Positions 12,016 through 21,454 of a DNA stretch of 26,519 bases are shown piece after piece (within the stretch, counting starts at the first letter, position 1; the number at the start of each line of letters is the position of its first letter). Source of the stretch: Pelagophyceae sp. CCMP2097. Lineage: Eukaryota > Sar > Pelagophyceae. The translations under genes and the position numbers were made by a program. Below the pieces are notes generated by a model. That model was not told where the DNA came from. It made no database searches and saw only the letters and a program-made list of their open reading frames with translations. The stretch is taken from NCBI GenBank assembly GCA_026770575.1, contig MU657183.1, positions 559,729-586,247 of the forward strand. Direction: 5' to 3'.

Positions 12016-13485
12016 ATGCGGCTCGTCCTGCTGCTCGCCGCGGCGGCTTCCGGGCTGCTGCGGGCGCCCCAGAGACGGGCGCGCGCCGGCCTGCACGCGG
12101 CGGGCGGCGATGTGGAGCCCTTTGGCGGCGCTTTATCCAAAGAGGCCGACGCGGCGGCGCGGTGCGTGCGCGCGGCGGTGCGCGCCTGCCTCGACGTGCA
12201 GGCTTCGCTGGCGGTAGCGCGCGACCAAAAGGACTCGCTCGGGAAGGGTGTCGACGCGTCGGCGGTGTCCAAGGGGAAAGCCGCGGTCAAGGCCGACGCC
12301 ACACCCGCAACACCCGCGTCAGCACGCCCGAGACGAGCTTGGAGATGCGGGAGTGCCGAGCTCGGTGGCCTTTTGAGAGGGCGCTGCTGACTATAGAATA
12401 CTATAGAATACTATGGAATACTATGGAATACTATGGAATACTATAGAAACTAGGTCACCGCCGCCGATTTTGGCATCCAGGGCTACGTCTCCGCCGTCCT
12501 GCTGAAGCATTTTGCCGGCGACCGGTTCATGGGCGAAGAGGACGCCGCGGACTTGCGGTTGGACGCCGACCTTCGCGCAAACTCTTTTGCAATCGCCAAA
12601 GCCTGCGCCGAGTCCGAGGACCTCCCTCTCTCGGAAGCGTTGTTCGTCGGCTGCGTGGACCGCGGCGTCGAGGACAAGGCCAGCGACGACAAGAGGCGGT
12701 GCTGGATACTCGATCCGATAGATGGCACCAAAGGTCTCATCACTGGTGCGCCCGGGGTGCGCCCGAATTTCACTCGTCGAAAAGCGACCCACCAAACGCA
12801 GGCCAGCAGTACATTATCGGCCTGGCGCTCGTCGACTCTTTCGGCGACACGTTGGTGGCGTGCATGGGGAATCCGTCGGTCCCGGATTTTCCGATTATGG
12901 TCGCCGTCAAGGGCAAAGGCCTGCGCTACTTCTCCCTCGACGACGCCCCGGGCGTCGAGCGAATTTCAAAGGCGCCCTGGAAGCCAAATTACGACTATTC
13001 GAAGCTCGCCGGCCTCTCCGACGAGAGTGCGCTGAGGACCCCTGGAGTCGACTTCCCGCCGTTTTTGCTGAGCAGGCCCATGGACGCCGGCTCGCCGCTG
13101 CCCTTTGGGCCCTTTGCAGCGCCGTCGACGGTGCGTCCTTTGGAAATTTTGTGAGGGGCCTCCCGAGGGCCCACTCGCGACCATGTCTTTCGACGATGCC
13201 ACACGACGCAAATAGATCTGTTGCGGCGCTCTCATCAAGTACTGGGCCGTGGCGCGCAACGAGGTCGCGGGTTTTATCCAGTACGAGACGACTTTGAAGT
13301 CCTGGGACCACGCCGCCGGTTTACTCTGCGTCTCCGAATCTGGCGGCACGGCCACCGACGGCGCCGGCGCGCCCGTGCGCTTCGACGCCCGCGAGGTCGC
13401 CGTCAAAGGCGCGGTCGTCTGCTGCGCGCAGGCCGCGAGCGAGAAGACGAGACAGCTCTTTCGACAGGCGGCAAAGCCCGCGTAA
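12016..13485 (+). CDS. 3'(2'),5'-bisphosphate nucleotidase / IMPase-family phosphatase, probably plastid-targeted
   Basis: Four exons (12016-12285, 12454-12745, 12802-13130, 13216-13485) give 386 residues. The lithium-sensitive phosphatase motifs are present: VTAADFGIQ, GEEDA, ILDPIDGTKG (metal-binding Asp residues), the GQQYIIGLALV strand and the C-terminal SWDHAAG, followed by GTATDGAG. Overall order and the Gly-Gln-Gln-Tyr block favour the HAL2/SAL1/BPNT group, which hydrolyses 3'-phosphoadenosine 5'-phosphate to AMP in sulfur metabolism, over plain inositol monophosphatase. The N-terminus (MRLVLLLAAAASGLLRAPQR) looks like a signal peptide plus basic transit region, as for complex plastids; targeting is inferred. 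Intron 1 uses a weak donor (GTCAAG) and holds a 10-bp minisatellite. It is tail-to-tail with the GT8-like gene. Confidence 0.88.
12391..12447 (+). repeat. 10-bp minisatellite in an intron
   Basis: CTATAGAATA and CTATGGAATA units are repeated five times plus a partial sixth, ending just before the intron 1 acceptor (AAACTAG) of the bisphosphate nucleotidase gene. The tract is AT-rich, unlike its surroundings. Confidence 0.9.
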
Positions 13486-13632
13486 ATATCCACGAGTCGC
13501 AAAGAAGCGCCGCGATGAGGGTATTCGTTGACCGGGAAGATGGCTTTCTCGAGGTGTTTTACGTCAGGCACGTGGCTCGGAGGCGGTACGAGGCTCTTGG
13601 GTCGAGGCATTCGCCGGCGTCCAAGATGTTGT

Positions 13633-14516
13633 TTAGCTCGAGTATGAAGTCGGGCCGCTGCTTGTTTGCCTTTGCTTGGACGGGGTTGCGCGATTTTCCT
13701 CCTTGTGCACGATGGAGACGCTCGTCTTTAACCGGACGTCGGCGTACGAGCACTTGTAGCCGCGGAAGTTCCACTCCGGGCCGAGCTTGCGCGGCCGCGA
13801 TCCATTGGATAAACGCTAGTAGTACGTCTGGAGAAGGTCGCCCTTGCAGACGTACGCCCCCGGGTCTAGCGAAGCAAAGTCGCCCGAGCGGTAGAGGCGC
13901 CAGAGCTCGGCGTGGACTTTGGCGTCGGGGTCGAAGACGACGACGCCCGAGTCCCAGTACGCCTGCGCCTTTGGGACGCGCGCGCCGTCAATCCAGATGC
14001 CGGCGTCCCAGACTGCCCACGACACGTTGGGGGGCTTGCACGCGTTCCTCATGAACCACGCCGCCGGAACTTCCTCGACGGAAAGGAGCGCCGTGGCGTT
14101 GCGCACGAAGAGCGCGTCCGAGTCGACGAAAGCGATTCTCGCCTCGCCGGCGAAGCGGAGGTCCCACATGTGGAGCTTGTGGTACGTGTAGAGCCGCGCC
14201 GGCGCCGCAGCCGCCTGCAGCCGCTGCGGTCGCGCCACCCAGACGCGCCTAGGGAGGTGTGCGGCAAGGCGCGCCGAAGAAACCTCGCGCCGTGGCGCAC
14301 CTGCTCTTTGCAGCTGCGCGATTTCGCCGTCGCCGAGGCCGGCGACCATGACGAGCGGCCGCTCCGCGTCGTGAGCATGAGCGAGCAGACTTGCATCGCG
14401 CACCGCCGCGCCAGCGCCGCCGTCGTCGCGGCGTGCCCTTTCGACGCGATGCACATCGAGGCGAAGCGCGCCGCCTCGGCCGTCGCCAGCCAACCCAGCT
14501 CCCATGGCAGGCGCAT
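13633..14516 (-). pseudogene. GT8-type glycosyltransferase-like gene with apparent lesions
   Basis: The central part is clearly glycogenin/GT8-like: ERPLVMVAGLGDGEIAQLQ, YTYHKLHMWDL, FVDSDALFVRN (the DxD metal/nucleotide-sugar site), AYWDSGVVVFDP, GDLLQTYY. These enzymes transfer sugars from UDP-sugars, typically in the secretory pathway or cytosol. Two things break it. An in-frame TAG at 13818-13816 follows GDLLQTYY, yet family-like sequence continues in the same frame (LGPEWNFRGYKCSYADVRLK) to a stop at 13635. Upstream, the likely N-terminal part (ATG at 14516, ARFASMCIASKGHAATTAAL) is in a different frame, separated by 14 nt that begin GTGCGC and end AAG. A good-looking 52-nt intron near 14330-14275 also fails to keep phase. 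It is a pseudogene, or the sequence has indel errors, or splicing is unusual. The shorter intact frame ends at 13816. Confidence 0.6.
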
Positions 14517-14643
14517 GGCCCCGCGTCTCGATCCAACCGCGCGGGAAAGTTTCGGCTCTGGGGAATCCAAGACTCGGATCTGCATCTGATCTCCGCGGAT
14601 TCCAAAAGTTTGTGGCCTCGGGGCGCCGCCGCGCGTCGGTCGA

Positions 14644-16634
14644 ATGTGGCGCGCTTTGGGCCTCGGCGCCGGCGACGCGGCGTATGCGGTGCGCGGTGCG
14701 CCCGAGGGGTCGCGGAGCCCGAAGGAAGACGGGTGGACGTTGTTACAAGTCCAGGTAAACATCCGGTGAGTGGTGGTCCCCGGACGGCCCGGGTTTCGCC
14801 GCCCTCGTGTCTTGCCAGGGCGTCGTCGCGGTCGCACGGCACTACGCGGTCGCACGGCACTGCGCAGGCACGGCGACCGCGCGCCTCGGCAGCAACTCCC
14901 CAAACTCCCCGCGACGTGGCCCGTCGGCCTCGCGCAGCTAACTCCACTCGGAATGAAGCAGTGCCACCAGCTCGGCGCAGTGCGTCGAAGATTCGGAAGC
15001 GAAGGACGCCGTTGATGCAGAGTGGTAGGCGGTTGATCGCGAGTGTTAGGCGATTGATGAAGAATACGGCCACCTCTGGGCCCACACCTACGACGAGGCG
15101 ATTATGACACTCCGCGCGTCGTCGAGGTCGCGCGCAATCGTCTCCGCGACGTGCTGCGCCGCCGGCCTCTTTCCACCGGGATCGGGGCCCCTGGACGGTC
15201 TGCCCGGGGCGCTGCAGCCGGTGAGCGTCTCTTCCACGGATTATTGGAACGATATTCTCTTTCACGCCTGTGACCGCTGCCCAGAGCTGGACCGCCGGAG
15301 GGCGCGGTTCTACGAGTCGGATGAGTTTGCGGCGAAAGAGGCGGAAGCGGCGCCGACCCTGTCTAAATTGGAAGAGTTGACAGGTCTGAAACCGTCCCTC
15401 AGACGCCTCTACCCAATCTTCGACTCGCTCTGCTGCTTAAAGGCCCACGGGGTGTACGACGTCGAGGAGGCGGATTTAGAACTTTGGCAGAAGTCCTTAG
15501 AGCTCGCGCATTGGTCCGAGACGGCGAGGTTCGCCAGCAAGCTCGGAGGCGTCAAGTACGGCGGCGGTCTCCAGGGTGGCCCAATGGTCCAGGCTATCGA
15601 CTACCAGATCGAATTGGCTGTCAGGCAGGACCCGCGCGCCAAGAAGTTTGCCCGGGACGGCGTCGGGCGGCAAACGTGGGCCGTCGCGGGAAAGGCAAAC
15701 GCGTCGCACAAAAGGCGGCGTTGCGTGCGGTCCATGACACTGCAAGTGTAGGTGCTGTACAGCGGGCACGACTCGACGATGCTCTCGCTGGCGGCGGCTT
15801 TGCGTTTAGATGAAATGTATCCTGAAACTTTCCACAGAATCCCCGGCACGGCCTCGGCCCTTGCCGTCGAGCTCTGGACCAAGTCTAGAGGCCGCGGCCG
15901 AGACCAGTACGCCGTCCGAGTCGTCCGCCGCCGCGTCCGGAGACCCGTCGCTGGGAGGACGGAGGCGCGAGCGGCTCGATGAATGCTGGAAAGAAACAGG
16001 CATGACGGAGTCGTGAGCGGCAACACAGAGGCTCGACGCCACGTTCACAGCCACGCTTAGGTCTACCGCCGCGGGGCCGAGGACGGCGCTACCGACCTGC
16101 CCGCCGACGCGGCCTGGGTGCCCTACGCGCACTGCGGCTCAGAGCAGGCGCTCGTGCCGTGGGCCGAGCGAAGGATGCAGAAGAGCGACGTCGCTGCCCG
16201 CGCCGCAAAGCGTCGCGGGAATCACAGTTCAGAGTCGTGAGCGGAGGCCAGAGTCGGGCAAGACGTCATCCACGAACAACGAATGAGTGTAGGTCGTCCC
16301 GGACGACTGGTGCGCCGCGTGTCGAAACACTTCTTGCAACGCCTGCGCGCAGCGCGCTTTGCGCCTCGCCAAGTTCAAGGCGACTTCGGAGTGGTCCAAC
16401 TACGAGAAGTTGGCTGTGCTGGAATTGCACATCAAAGACCTCATCACTCAAGCTGGTGCGGCGGGGCAAGACCAGCGCACCATGGCGGCGCTGCTGGCCG
16501 CATCCCGGTGCGAGCGCAACGCCATCCTGCAAGAGCTCGGCCTCTCCGAAGAAGAACATTTCGCAAGCCACAATGCTCGGCTGGAATTCGAGATCAAGAG
16601 GCTCACGATCCGAGACATCCTCCCGACGCCCTGA
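14644..16634 (+). CDS. Histidine-type acid phosphatase
   Basis: Six exons (14644-14765, 14868-14979, 15050-15661, 15752-15913, 16061-16189, 16293-16634) give 492 residues in one frame. The catalytic motif of histidine acid phosphatases is formed exactly across intron 1 (NIRHGDRAP: phosphohistidine nucleophile and Arg pocket). It is followed by LTPLGMKQCHQLG, SSRSRAIVSA and, near the C-terminus, the proton donor YSGHDSTM, then ELW and VVPDDWCAAC. These enzymes hydrolyse phosphomonoesters, usually in lysosomes, vacuoles or outside the cell. No clear signal peptide follows the chosen ATG, so an upstream exon may be missing. The last exon adds about 90 helical residues beyond the usual end. The donors of introns 3-5 are GTCGGG, GTCCGA and GTCGCT and rest on homology. 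It is tail-to-tail with COQ3. Confidence 0.85.
14828..14863 (+). repeat. 18-bp tandem duplication beside an intron acceptor
   Basis: GCGGTCGCACGGCACTAC at 14828-14845 is followed directly by a second copy with one change at 14846-14863. It lies in intron 1 of the acid phosphatase gene, immediately before the acceptor used to form the RHGDRAP motif. Confidence 0.85.
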
Positions 16635-16771
16635 CGGAAACACCTCCCGTGACAGAAACCAAGCCTGGCCACCTCGATACAGAAACCAAGCCGCCCGCCT
16701 CACCCGAGTCCAACTGCAGCAGACCGACTCCTGGCCTGATAAATGTGTATGACGCTTTGATGCCGACGGCG

Positions 16772-18170
16772 CTAGTCTGTGGCCTTTGGGGCGTCTCCAG
16801 GCGAGTCTGCGGCCTCCAAAGGCTTCGCCAAAGGTTTCTTCGCGTGCAAGATGTAGTTGACCGTGTTGGACCGCCGGTCCGCGATCCAGGCGCGCTCGAA
16901 GCCAAAGGGCCCCGCGACGTAGGAGATTGAACGGGCGTCGACGACCTTGAAGAGAAGTCACGAGCAAGTACTTTCCAAGCGGGGTTTGGAAGATGCCCAC
17001 GGTGCGAGTCGGAAAACACCACAGTGGCAACCGAGGCCGCCCCCACACAAGTGCGACGGACCGTGAGCCCCGCGGCGCCGATTTCGGCCGAGAGCTCTCC
17101 CGGGGTGAGGAACTTTTTCCAGTCGTGGGTGCCCCGAGGCAGCAAATTCAGCACGCGCTCCGCGACAACGATGCCCAGGAGCTGCGAGGGCGTCGTTTAT
17201 CGCCGATTCGACGCGGCAAGCGACGCACGTATGACAGCGTGTTGCGGTCGAGCCTACCGTGGCGTTTTTGTGACGAGGCAAAGCGAAAAGGCGCGATGAA
17301 GCGTCCACCAAATAAGGCACCAAAAAAAAGACGCACGTCGACATGAACAAGGACGCGCCCGGCTTGGCGAGCGCGGCGCACCTAGAATGCGCTGCGACAA
17401 GGCCGCGGGTGATTCGGACGCAGGTGATTCGGACGCCGGAGCGTACTTTTGGACGAAGAGGCTCGGATCCGTCACGTGCTCGACAATCTCCATCGCGCAC
17501 ACCTAACATCGCCGCTCGGGCCTCGATCGTGCGCCGCGGAGCCCCTCGCGCAGACGTCTCGATCGTGTGAGCCTCTCGCGCAGAGTCTCACCACGTCAAA
17601 AGCCTCGCCGCGCGCCGCCACGTCCTCCGGCGTCCCCAGCTCGAACGTGATGCGGTCCGCGACGCCTGCCATCCAAAGTCCGTGCGACGCCTCAAAGGCG
17701 CAAAGCTCTTACCCGCGGCGTCCGCGCGGCGCCGGGCGGCGTCGAGCGCGCCCGCCGACGCGTCCACCGCCGTCACGTGCGCGCCCAGCGCCGCCAGCGA
17801 CGCGGACAGCAGCCTACGCCGTCGCTCCGGCGCCGAGCGCATCGGCCTCGCCGCGGCGGACGCACCCGCCGCCGCAGCCGACGTCGACGACGCGCAGACC
17901 TTTGAGGTTCACGCGCCCGGCGATGTACGCCGTGCGCACAGGGTTGATCACCTGCCAGGGCCGCGGTCCGGCCAAGACGACGGCGAGGCGCGAGGATCCT
18001 TCTGTTATGGCCCCCGTTGCACTACCGAGGCGCCGCCAACTCACGTTCAGAGGCGTGCTCTGCCACTGCACGTTGTCAAACTTGGCCACCTCGCGCGCGT
18101 CGCTCGTGCCCGCAGCGAAACCGCGGCGCGCGGCCAGCCGCCATGAGACCGACGCGCCGCGCGGCAGCAT
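16772..18170 (-). CDS. COQ3: Ubiquinone biosynthesis O-methyltransferase, mitochondrial
   Basis: Nine exons (18170-18045, 17951-17866, 17813-17713, 17665-17592, 17502-17447, 17381-17337, 17253-17229, 17181-17062, 16945-16772) give 268 residues, with every junction in phase. UbiG/Coq3 motifs run in order: INPVRTAYI, the SAM-binding VVDVGCGGG, GAHVTAVDAS, EIVEHVTDP, KPGASLFMST, LPRGTHDWKKFLTP and VNYILHAKK. The enzyme methylates both catechol intermediates of ubiquinone synthesis at the inner mitochondrial membrane. The N-terminus (MLPRGASVSWRLAARRGF) is an Arg-rich amphipathic presequence. The segment between the N-terminus and INPVR is shorter than in bacteria, so the second exon might start slightly upstream. 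Exon 7 is only 25 nt. The last exon adds an Ala/Pro-rich tail. The 5' end lies 159 bp from the divergent WD40 gene. Confidence 0.93.
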
Positions 18171-18329
18171 CGCGCCGGCCGAGGATTCGCCGAAACGGAT
18201 TTCGCCAAAAAGACGAGTACTAATTCGCCGGGAATTGACGGCGCATCGGTGCCCTCTTTGCGCCGCCACGGCTCGATTGCCACGCCTCCCTGCGGCGCCC
18301 GCGACTGCTCGGGGAGCCCTGGTGAGGAC

Positions 18330-19043
18330 ATGCACGACGCCTCGCGAGGCGAGGCGCGACGCGCCGTCGACGTCGGTGCCGCGCCGGCCCTCGAGGTGCT
18401 CGAATTGAGCGACCTGCTCGCGCTCATCCTGCGGCTGGCGGCATCACCCAATGCGCTCCTCACCACGGCTCGAGTCGCTCGAAATGCGCGAGCCGTGGCG
18501 CCTGTCGTGCGCAGACTTGTCTGGCAGGACCTGATCGCCAAGGGCACCGCCATCCTCAAGGGACACGCAGACTATGTCACCAGCTGCGCGTTCTCGCCCG
18601 ACGGCAAGCGCATCGTGACGGCGAGCAGCGACATGACGGCGCGGCTATGGGACGCCGAGGCGGGCGCACTGCAAATCACGCTCGAGGGGCACACCAGCTA
18701 CGTCGACAGCTGCGCGTTCTCGCCCGACGGCAAGCGCGTCGTGACGACGAGCTACAACGGGACGGCAGTGCTCTGGGATGCCGATACGGGCGCACTGCAG
18801 ACAACGCTAGAGGAACACGACAACATCGTCAGCGGCTGTGCGTTCTCGCCCAACGGCAAGCGCGTGGTCACTGCGAGCTACGACAAGACGGCGCGGCTCT
18901 GGGACGCCGAGACGGGTGCGCTGCTGCTGAAGCTCGAGGGCCACACCGAAGGCCTCGAATGCTGCGCGTTCTCGCCCGATGGCAAGTGCATCGTGACGGC
19001 GAGCAGCGACAAGACTGCGCGGCTCTGGGGTGTTTCACTCTAA
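18330..19043 (+). CDS. F-box-like / WD40-repeat protein, intact paralogue
   Basis: A single exon encodes 237 residues from the ATG at 18330. Residues of about 20-70 form a helical domain (APALEVLELSDLLALILRLA through VARNARAVAPVVRRLVWQDL) whose Leu pattern and final Trp resemble a degenerate F-box. Four WD40 repeats follow, each with the block CAFSPDGKRIVTASSDKTAR and ending Leu-Trp; a canonical propeller needs about seven, so this may dimerise or be incomplete. F-box/WD40 proteins are usually SCF ubiquitin-ligase receptors, but the F-box assignment is inference. The repeats are very similar at DNA level, suggesting recent expansion or gene conversion. Sequence upstream of the ATG (18299-18329) is also shared with the decayed copies at 10472-11786, so an earlier start is possible. 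Confidence 0.75.
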   Translation: MHDASRGEARRAVDVGAAPALEVLELSDLLALILRLAASPNALLTTARVARNARAVAPVVRRLVWQDLIAKGTAILKGHADYVTSCAFSPDGKRIVTASSDMTARLWDAEAGALQITLEGHTSYVDSCAFSPDGKRVVTTSYNGTAVLWDADTGALQTTLEEHDNIVSGCAFSPNGKRVVTASYDKTARLWDAETGALLLKLEGHTEGLECCAFSPDGKCIVTASSDKTARLWGVSL

Positions 19044-19145
19044 TGTTGTTGCGAAGTGTCGGAGGCCCGCCGTCGTGCGCGGGATGACCCCTGTCCCAGA
19101 AGGTGGCTTCCCAAGTAGTGCGGCGCCAACGTGGGCGAAAATATG

Positions 19146-20416
19146 TTAAAACCCGCCTTGCCAAGTGCCGTCGACCTGGCAGACGGGCGCCGGGGCCGTT
19201 ATTTGCGACGCCATGATGGAGGCGATGGCGTAGGCCGCCACCTAGTGAATGAAGTTGGGGGTGTGCGAACAGTTGAGAGAAGAACTCACGGCTGCGAACC
19301 CGCCCGAGACCATCATGGTGAGGCCGGCGGGGTGGACGGGCTGGTGCGTGATGAGCCCACGTCCGGCGCCGAGGGCGTAGATGCATGCGCCCGTGCAGGC
19401 GCAGGAAACCCGAAATTGGGCGCGGGGCCCCATTTGGAACACCGCCGAGGACAGCGCCAGCGCTAGCAGCGGCACGGCGCCAAAGCCGACAAATGCGGAA
19501 AAAGTGACGAGGCCCTTTCTCGCCGCGCCGGAAGCGTCGGATGGCGGGATCATTTCGAGTTCCAGGGCCATCGCGTGATCCACGAACAAATCCGGGTACT
19601 TGCGCATGGCCCCAAGGATCGTCTCCGCGTCCGCCTCGGAGACGGAATACTTGGCCGCGTAGATAATGGCCATGTCCCGCACCTCTTTGGCCGTGTCTGA
19701 TGTGAAGTCCAACATTTCGACTTTTCGCCGTTCCGAAATGAAATCCTCTTCCGCCTTTTCGCTGACCCAGTCCCCGATGCCCATCGAGAGGCCGTCGGCG
19801 ATGAGGTTGGAGAGGCCCAAGCAAAGGAGCGCCTACCGCCAAAGGCCTCGGCCGCAGCCGTGGCAAGAGTGCCGCCGACAAAGGCTGTCGCTGGTGCCCT
19901 CCCGTGCCATGCCATCTGCCCCTCCGCTTCCCTGCCACGCACCTTTCCACCGAGGTCGCCGCCTTCGCAGGCGCAGACGATGGCAAAAGTGGTAATAATG
20001 CCGTCCAAACCACCATAGACGATCGACTTCGTGTACTCGCCGCCCGAGCAGTGCCGCGCGACGGCCTACATCCGATCCGGCTTGGACGCTATTCGTCGGG
20101 GGACGCTATTCGTCGGGGCGCCATTTGTAGAACATTCGAGATTCGGCCTTCGAATCTTGTGCCGAGGCTTCAAACTCAGAGTCGCGCGGCCCTTTATCAC
20201 GGCGACGCAACACGCGAGGCCGGTCTGTCCGGGCTTTCACAGAGGGGGCGCGGCGGCAACGTCGCATTCGGTGGCGGTGTCGCCGTTCTGTGTCGAAGAC
20301 CTTTCCGATTTGGCGCTATTCTTCGGCTGTGAAAGCTCGCGGCGGAAGCGGCAGAGCTTATGAAGCGTCTGCAGCAAGCCCGCCGAGCCCACGGCGGGGG
20401 TCGTGCTCGAGCCCAT
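19146..20416 (-). CDS. Vacuolar iron transporter family (VIT1/CCC1) protein
   Basis: Exons 20065-19943, 19832-19290 and 19241-19146 are well supported. A 24-nt first exon at 20416-20393 (MGSSTTPA) with donor GTGGGC is the best candidate start. The total is 261 residues. Features in order: membrane segment 1 with the family signature YGGLDGIITTFAIVCA; segment 2 with SNLIADGLSMGIGDW; the cytoplasmic metal-binding helices starting SEKAEEDF and ending DHAMALELEM; segments 3 and 4 (GLVTFSAFVGFGAVPLLALA, CTGACIYALGAG); and segment 5 rebuilt across the last intron (MMVSGGFAA joined to VAAYAIAS). The family moves ferrous iron or manganese into vacuoles, by proton exchange in characterised members. 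Intron 1 would be 327 bp, long for this window, and holds a 17-bp tandem duplication at 20084-20117. It is head-to-head with the unknown gene at 20660. Confidence 0.87.
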
Positions 20417-20659
20417 GGCCAGATGCTCGACCTTCAAGCTTCTCTATGAAATCGCTAAATACGCTTCAATCTCGGCGTTTGCAAATTCAGCATTCGGACG
20501 GCGGCGCCGGAGCCGCGTGAAGCGCCGAAACCTCCGCCCTGGGAAATGCACCGGCACGCCAGCCCGGCGTCCATTGGCACCATCGGCGCCGTTGATTTTC
20601 GGCGATCGCAGGTGTGTCAGCTTTCTTCCGACGTATCAAGGCAGCGTCGACCCAGCGCC

Positions 20660-21259
20660 ATGCAGTTCCTCTTCACTCTGTCCTTCCTCCTGTCCACCTG
20701 CGGCGCGGGCGCGCTGTCGTCGCGCAGGGCGGTGATGCGCGGGCTTGCCTCGCTCGTGAGTTGATTTTGAAGAGACCTCGTGAAGACATCGACGGCGGCG
20801 CCACCGCCCGGCCGTGCCATACGAAGCACCCGCGTGTTGTGTGCATCGTCGAATAGGCGCCGCTGTCTCTGGCCCCGCGGCCGGAGGCGGCAGTTGCGAG
20901 CGGCGTTTCGCTGGAAGAAGCGGCCAAAAATGCGGCTAAATACCGCACAAAACCCGTATGCACGCCGCAGCAGCCCTCCGCATGCACCGAGTGCGTACCA
21001 ATCCGGGGGACTGCTCCTGCTGGATTGGCATCTCCGACGCTTCCGGCGAAGACGCGCTGCCCTGGGAGCAGTCCGACGCTTTGGATCTGGCGAACACGGG
21101 CGGGGATGCTCGAATGAGCCGCACCCCGCGCGCAACCCTGCCCCCACTAGCCGCTACAACAAGATTTTGGACCCGCGCGCTGGCCTGACGAAAGACGAGC
21201 TCGCCGCGCGAGACGCACGCAATGAAATCGAGTTGGAAAAGCTCCGCAAAATGCTTTGA
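20660..21259 (+). CDS. Unknown protein with a plastid-type bipartite presequence
   Basis: Exon 1 (20660-20755) encodes a signal peptide (MQFLFTLSFLLSTCGAGA) followed by LSSRRAVMRGLASL, a basic stretch like a transit peptide. Donor GTGAGT is strong. A likely second exon starts at 20857 after GAATAG and reads SLEEAAKNAAKYRTKP, possibly with a Cys-rich part after it. The end of the gene is an exon from about 21145 to 21259 with a charged helix (LTKDELAARDARNEIELEKL) and a stop. The middle, which includes a frame reading GDCSCWIGISDASGEDALPW, could not be joined without ambiguity. I recognise no family. The presequence suggests a small plastid or lumenal protein. It is tail-to-tail with the EML-like gene. 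Confidence 0.5.
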
Positions 21260-21281
21260 AACCCATCAAAAACGTGTGAAT

Positions 21282-21415
21282 ACCATTAAAACGCTGTGCT
21301 CGCCCTACTCACGCCTCGGCGCGCACCGGCAAAATGCTGTGAGCGTGCATAAGGCTTTGATTCCTATAAAAACACTGTGTTGCCGTACTCATGCCTCGGC
21401 GCCCGCACCGGCGCC
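21282..21415 (+). repeat. Imperfect direct repeat with 81-bp spacing
   Basis: A segment of about 48 bp (AAAACGCTGTG, then CTACTCACGCCTCGGCGC and GCACCGG) at 21282-21330 recurs with several changes at 21363-21415. It lies in the space between the unknown gene and the EML-like gene. Confidence 0.65.
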
Positions 21416-21454
21416 GAAGGGGCGCCCAGCTGCGGAGGATGCTTTGCTGTTCAA

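Noticed and set aside
14839..14867. A 29-nt intron or frameshift insertion in the acid phosphatase active site
   Set aside because: Using donor 14766 and acceptor 14867 forms NIRHGDRAP directly, so the duplicated VARH-like stretch is intronic.
19838..19905. Extra VIT exon reading AFVGGTLATAAAEAFGG
   Set aside because: Joining 19943 to 19832 in phase 0 gives the family-like sequence GGKALLCLGLSN; the stretch lies in the intron and has no good splice pair.
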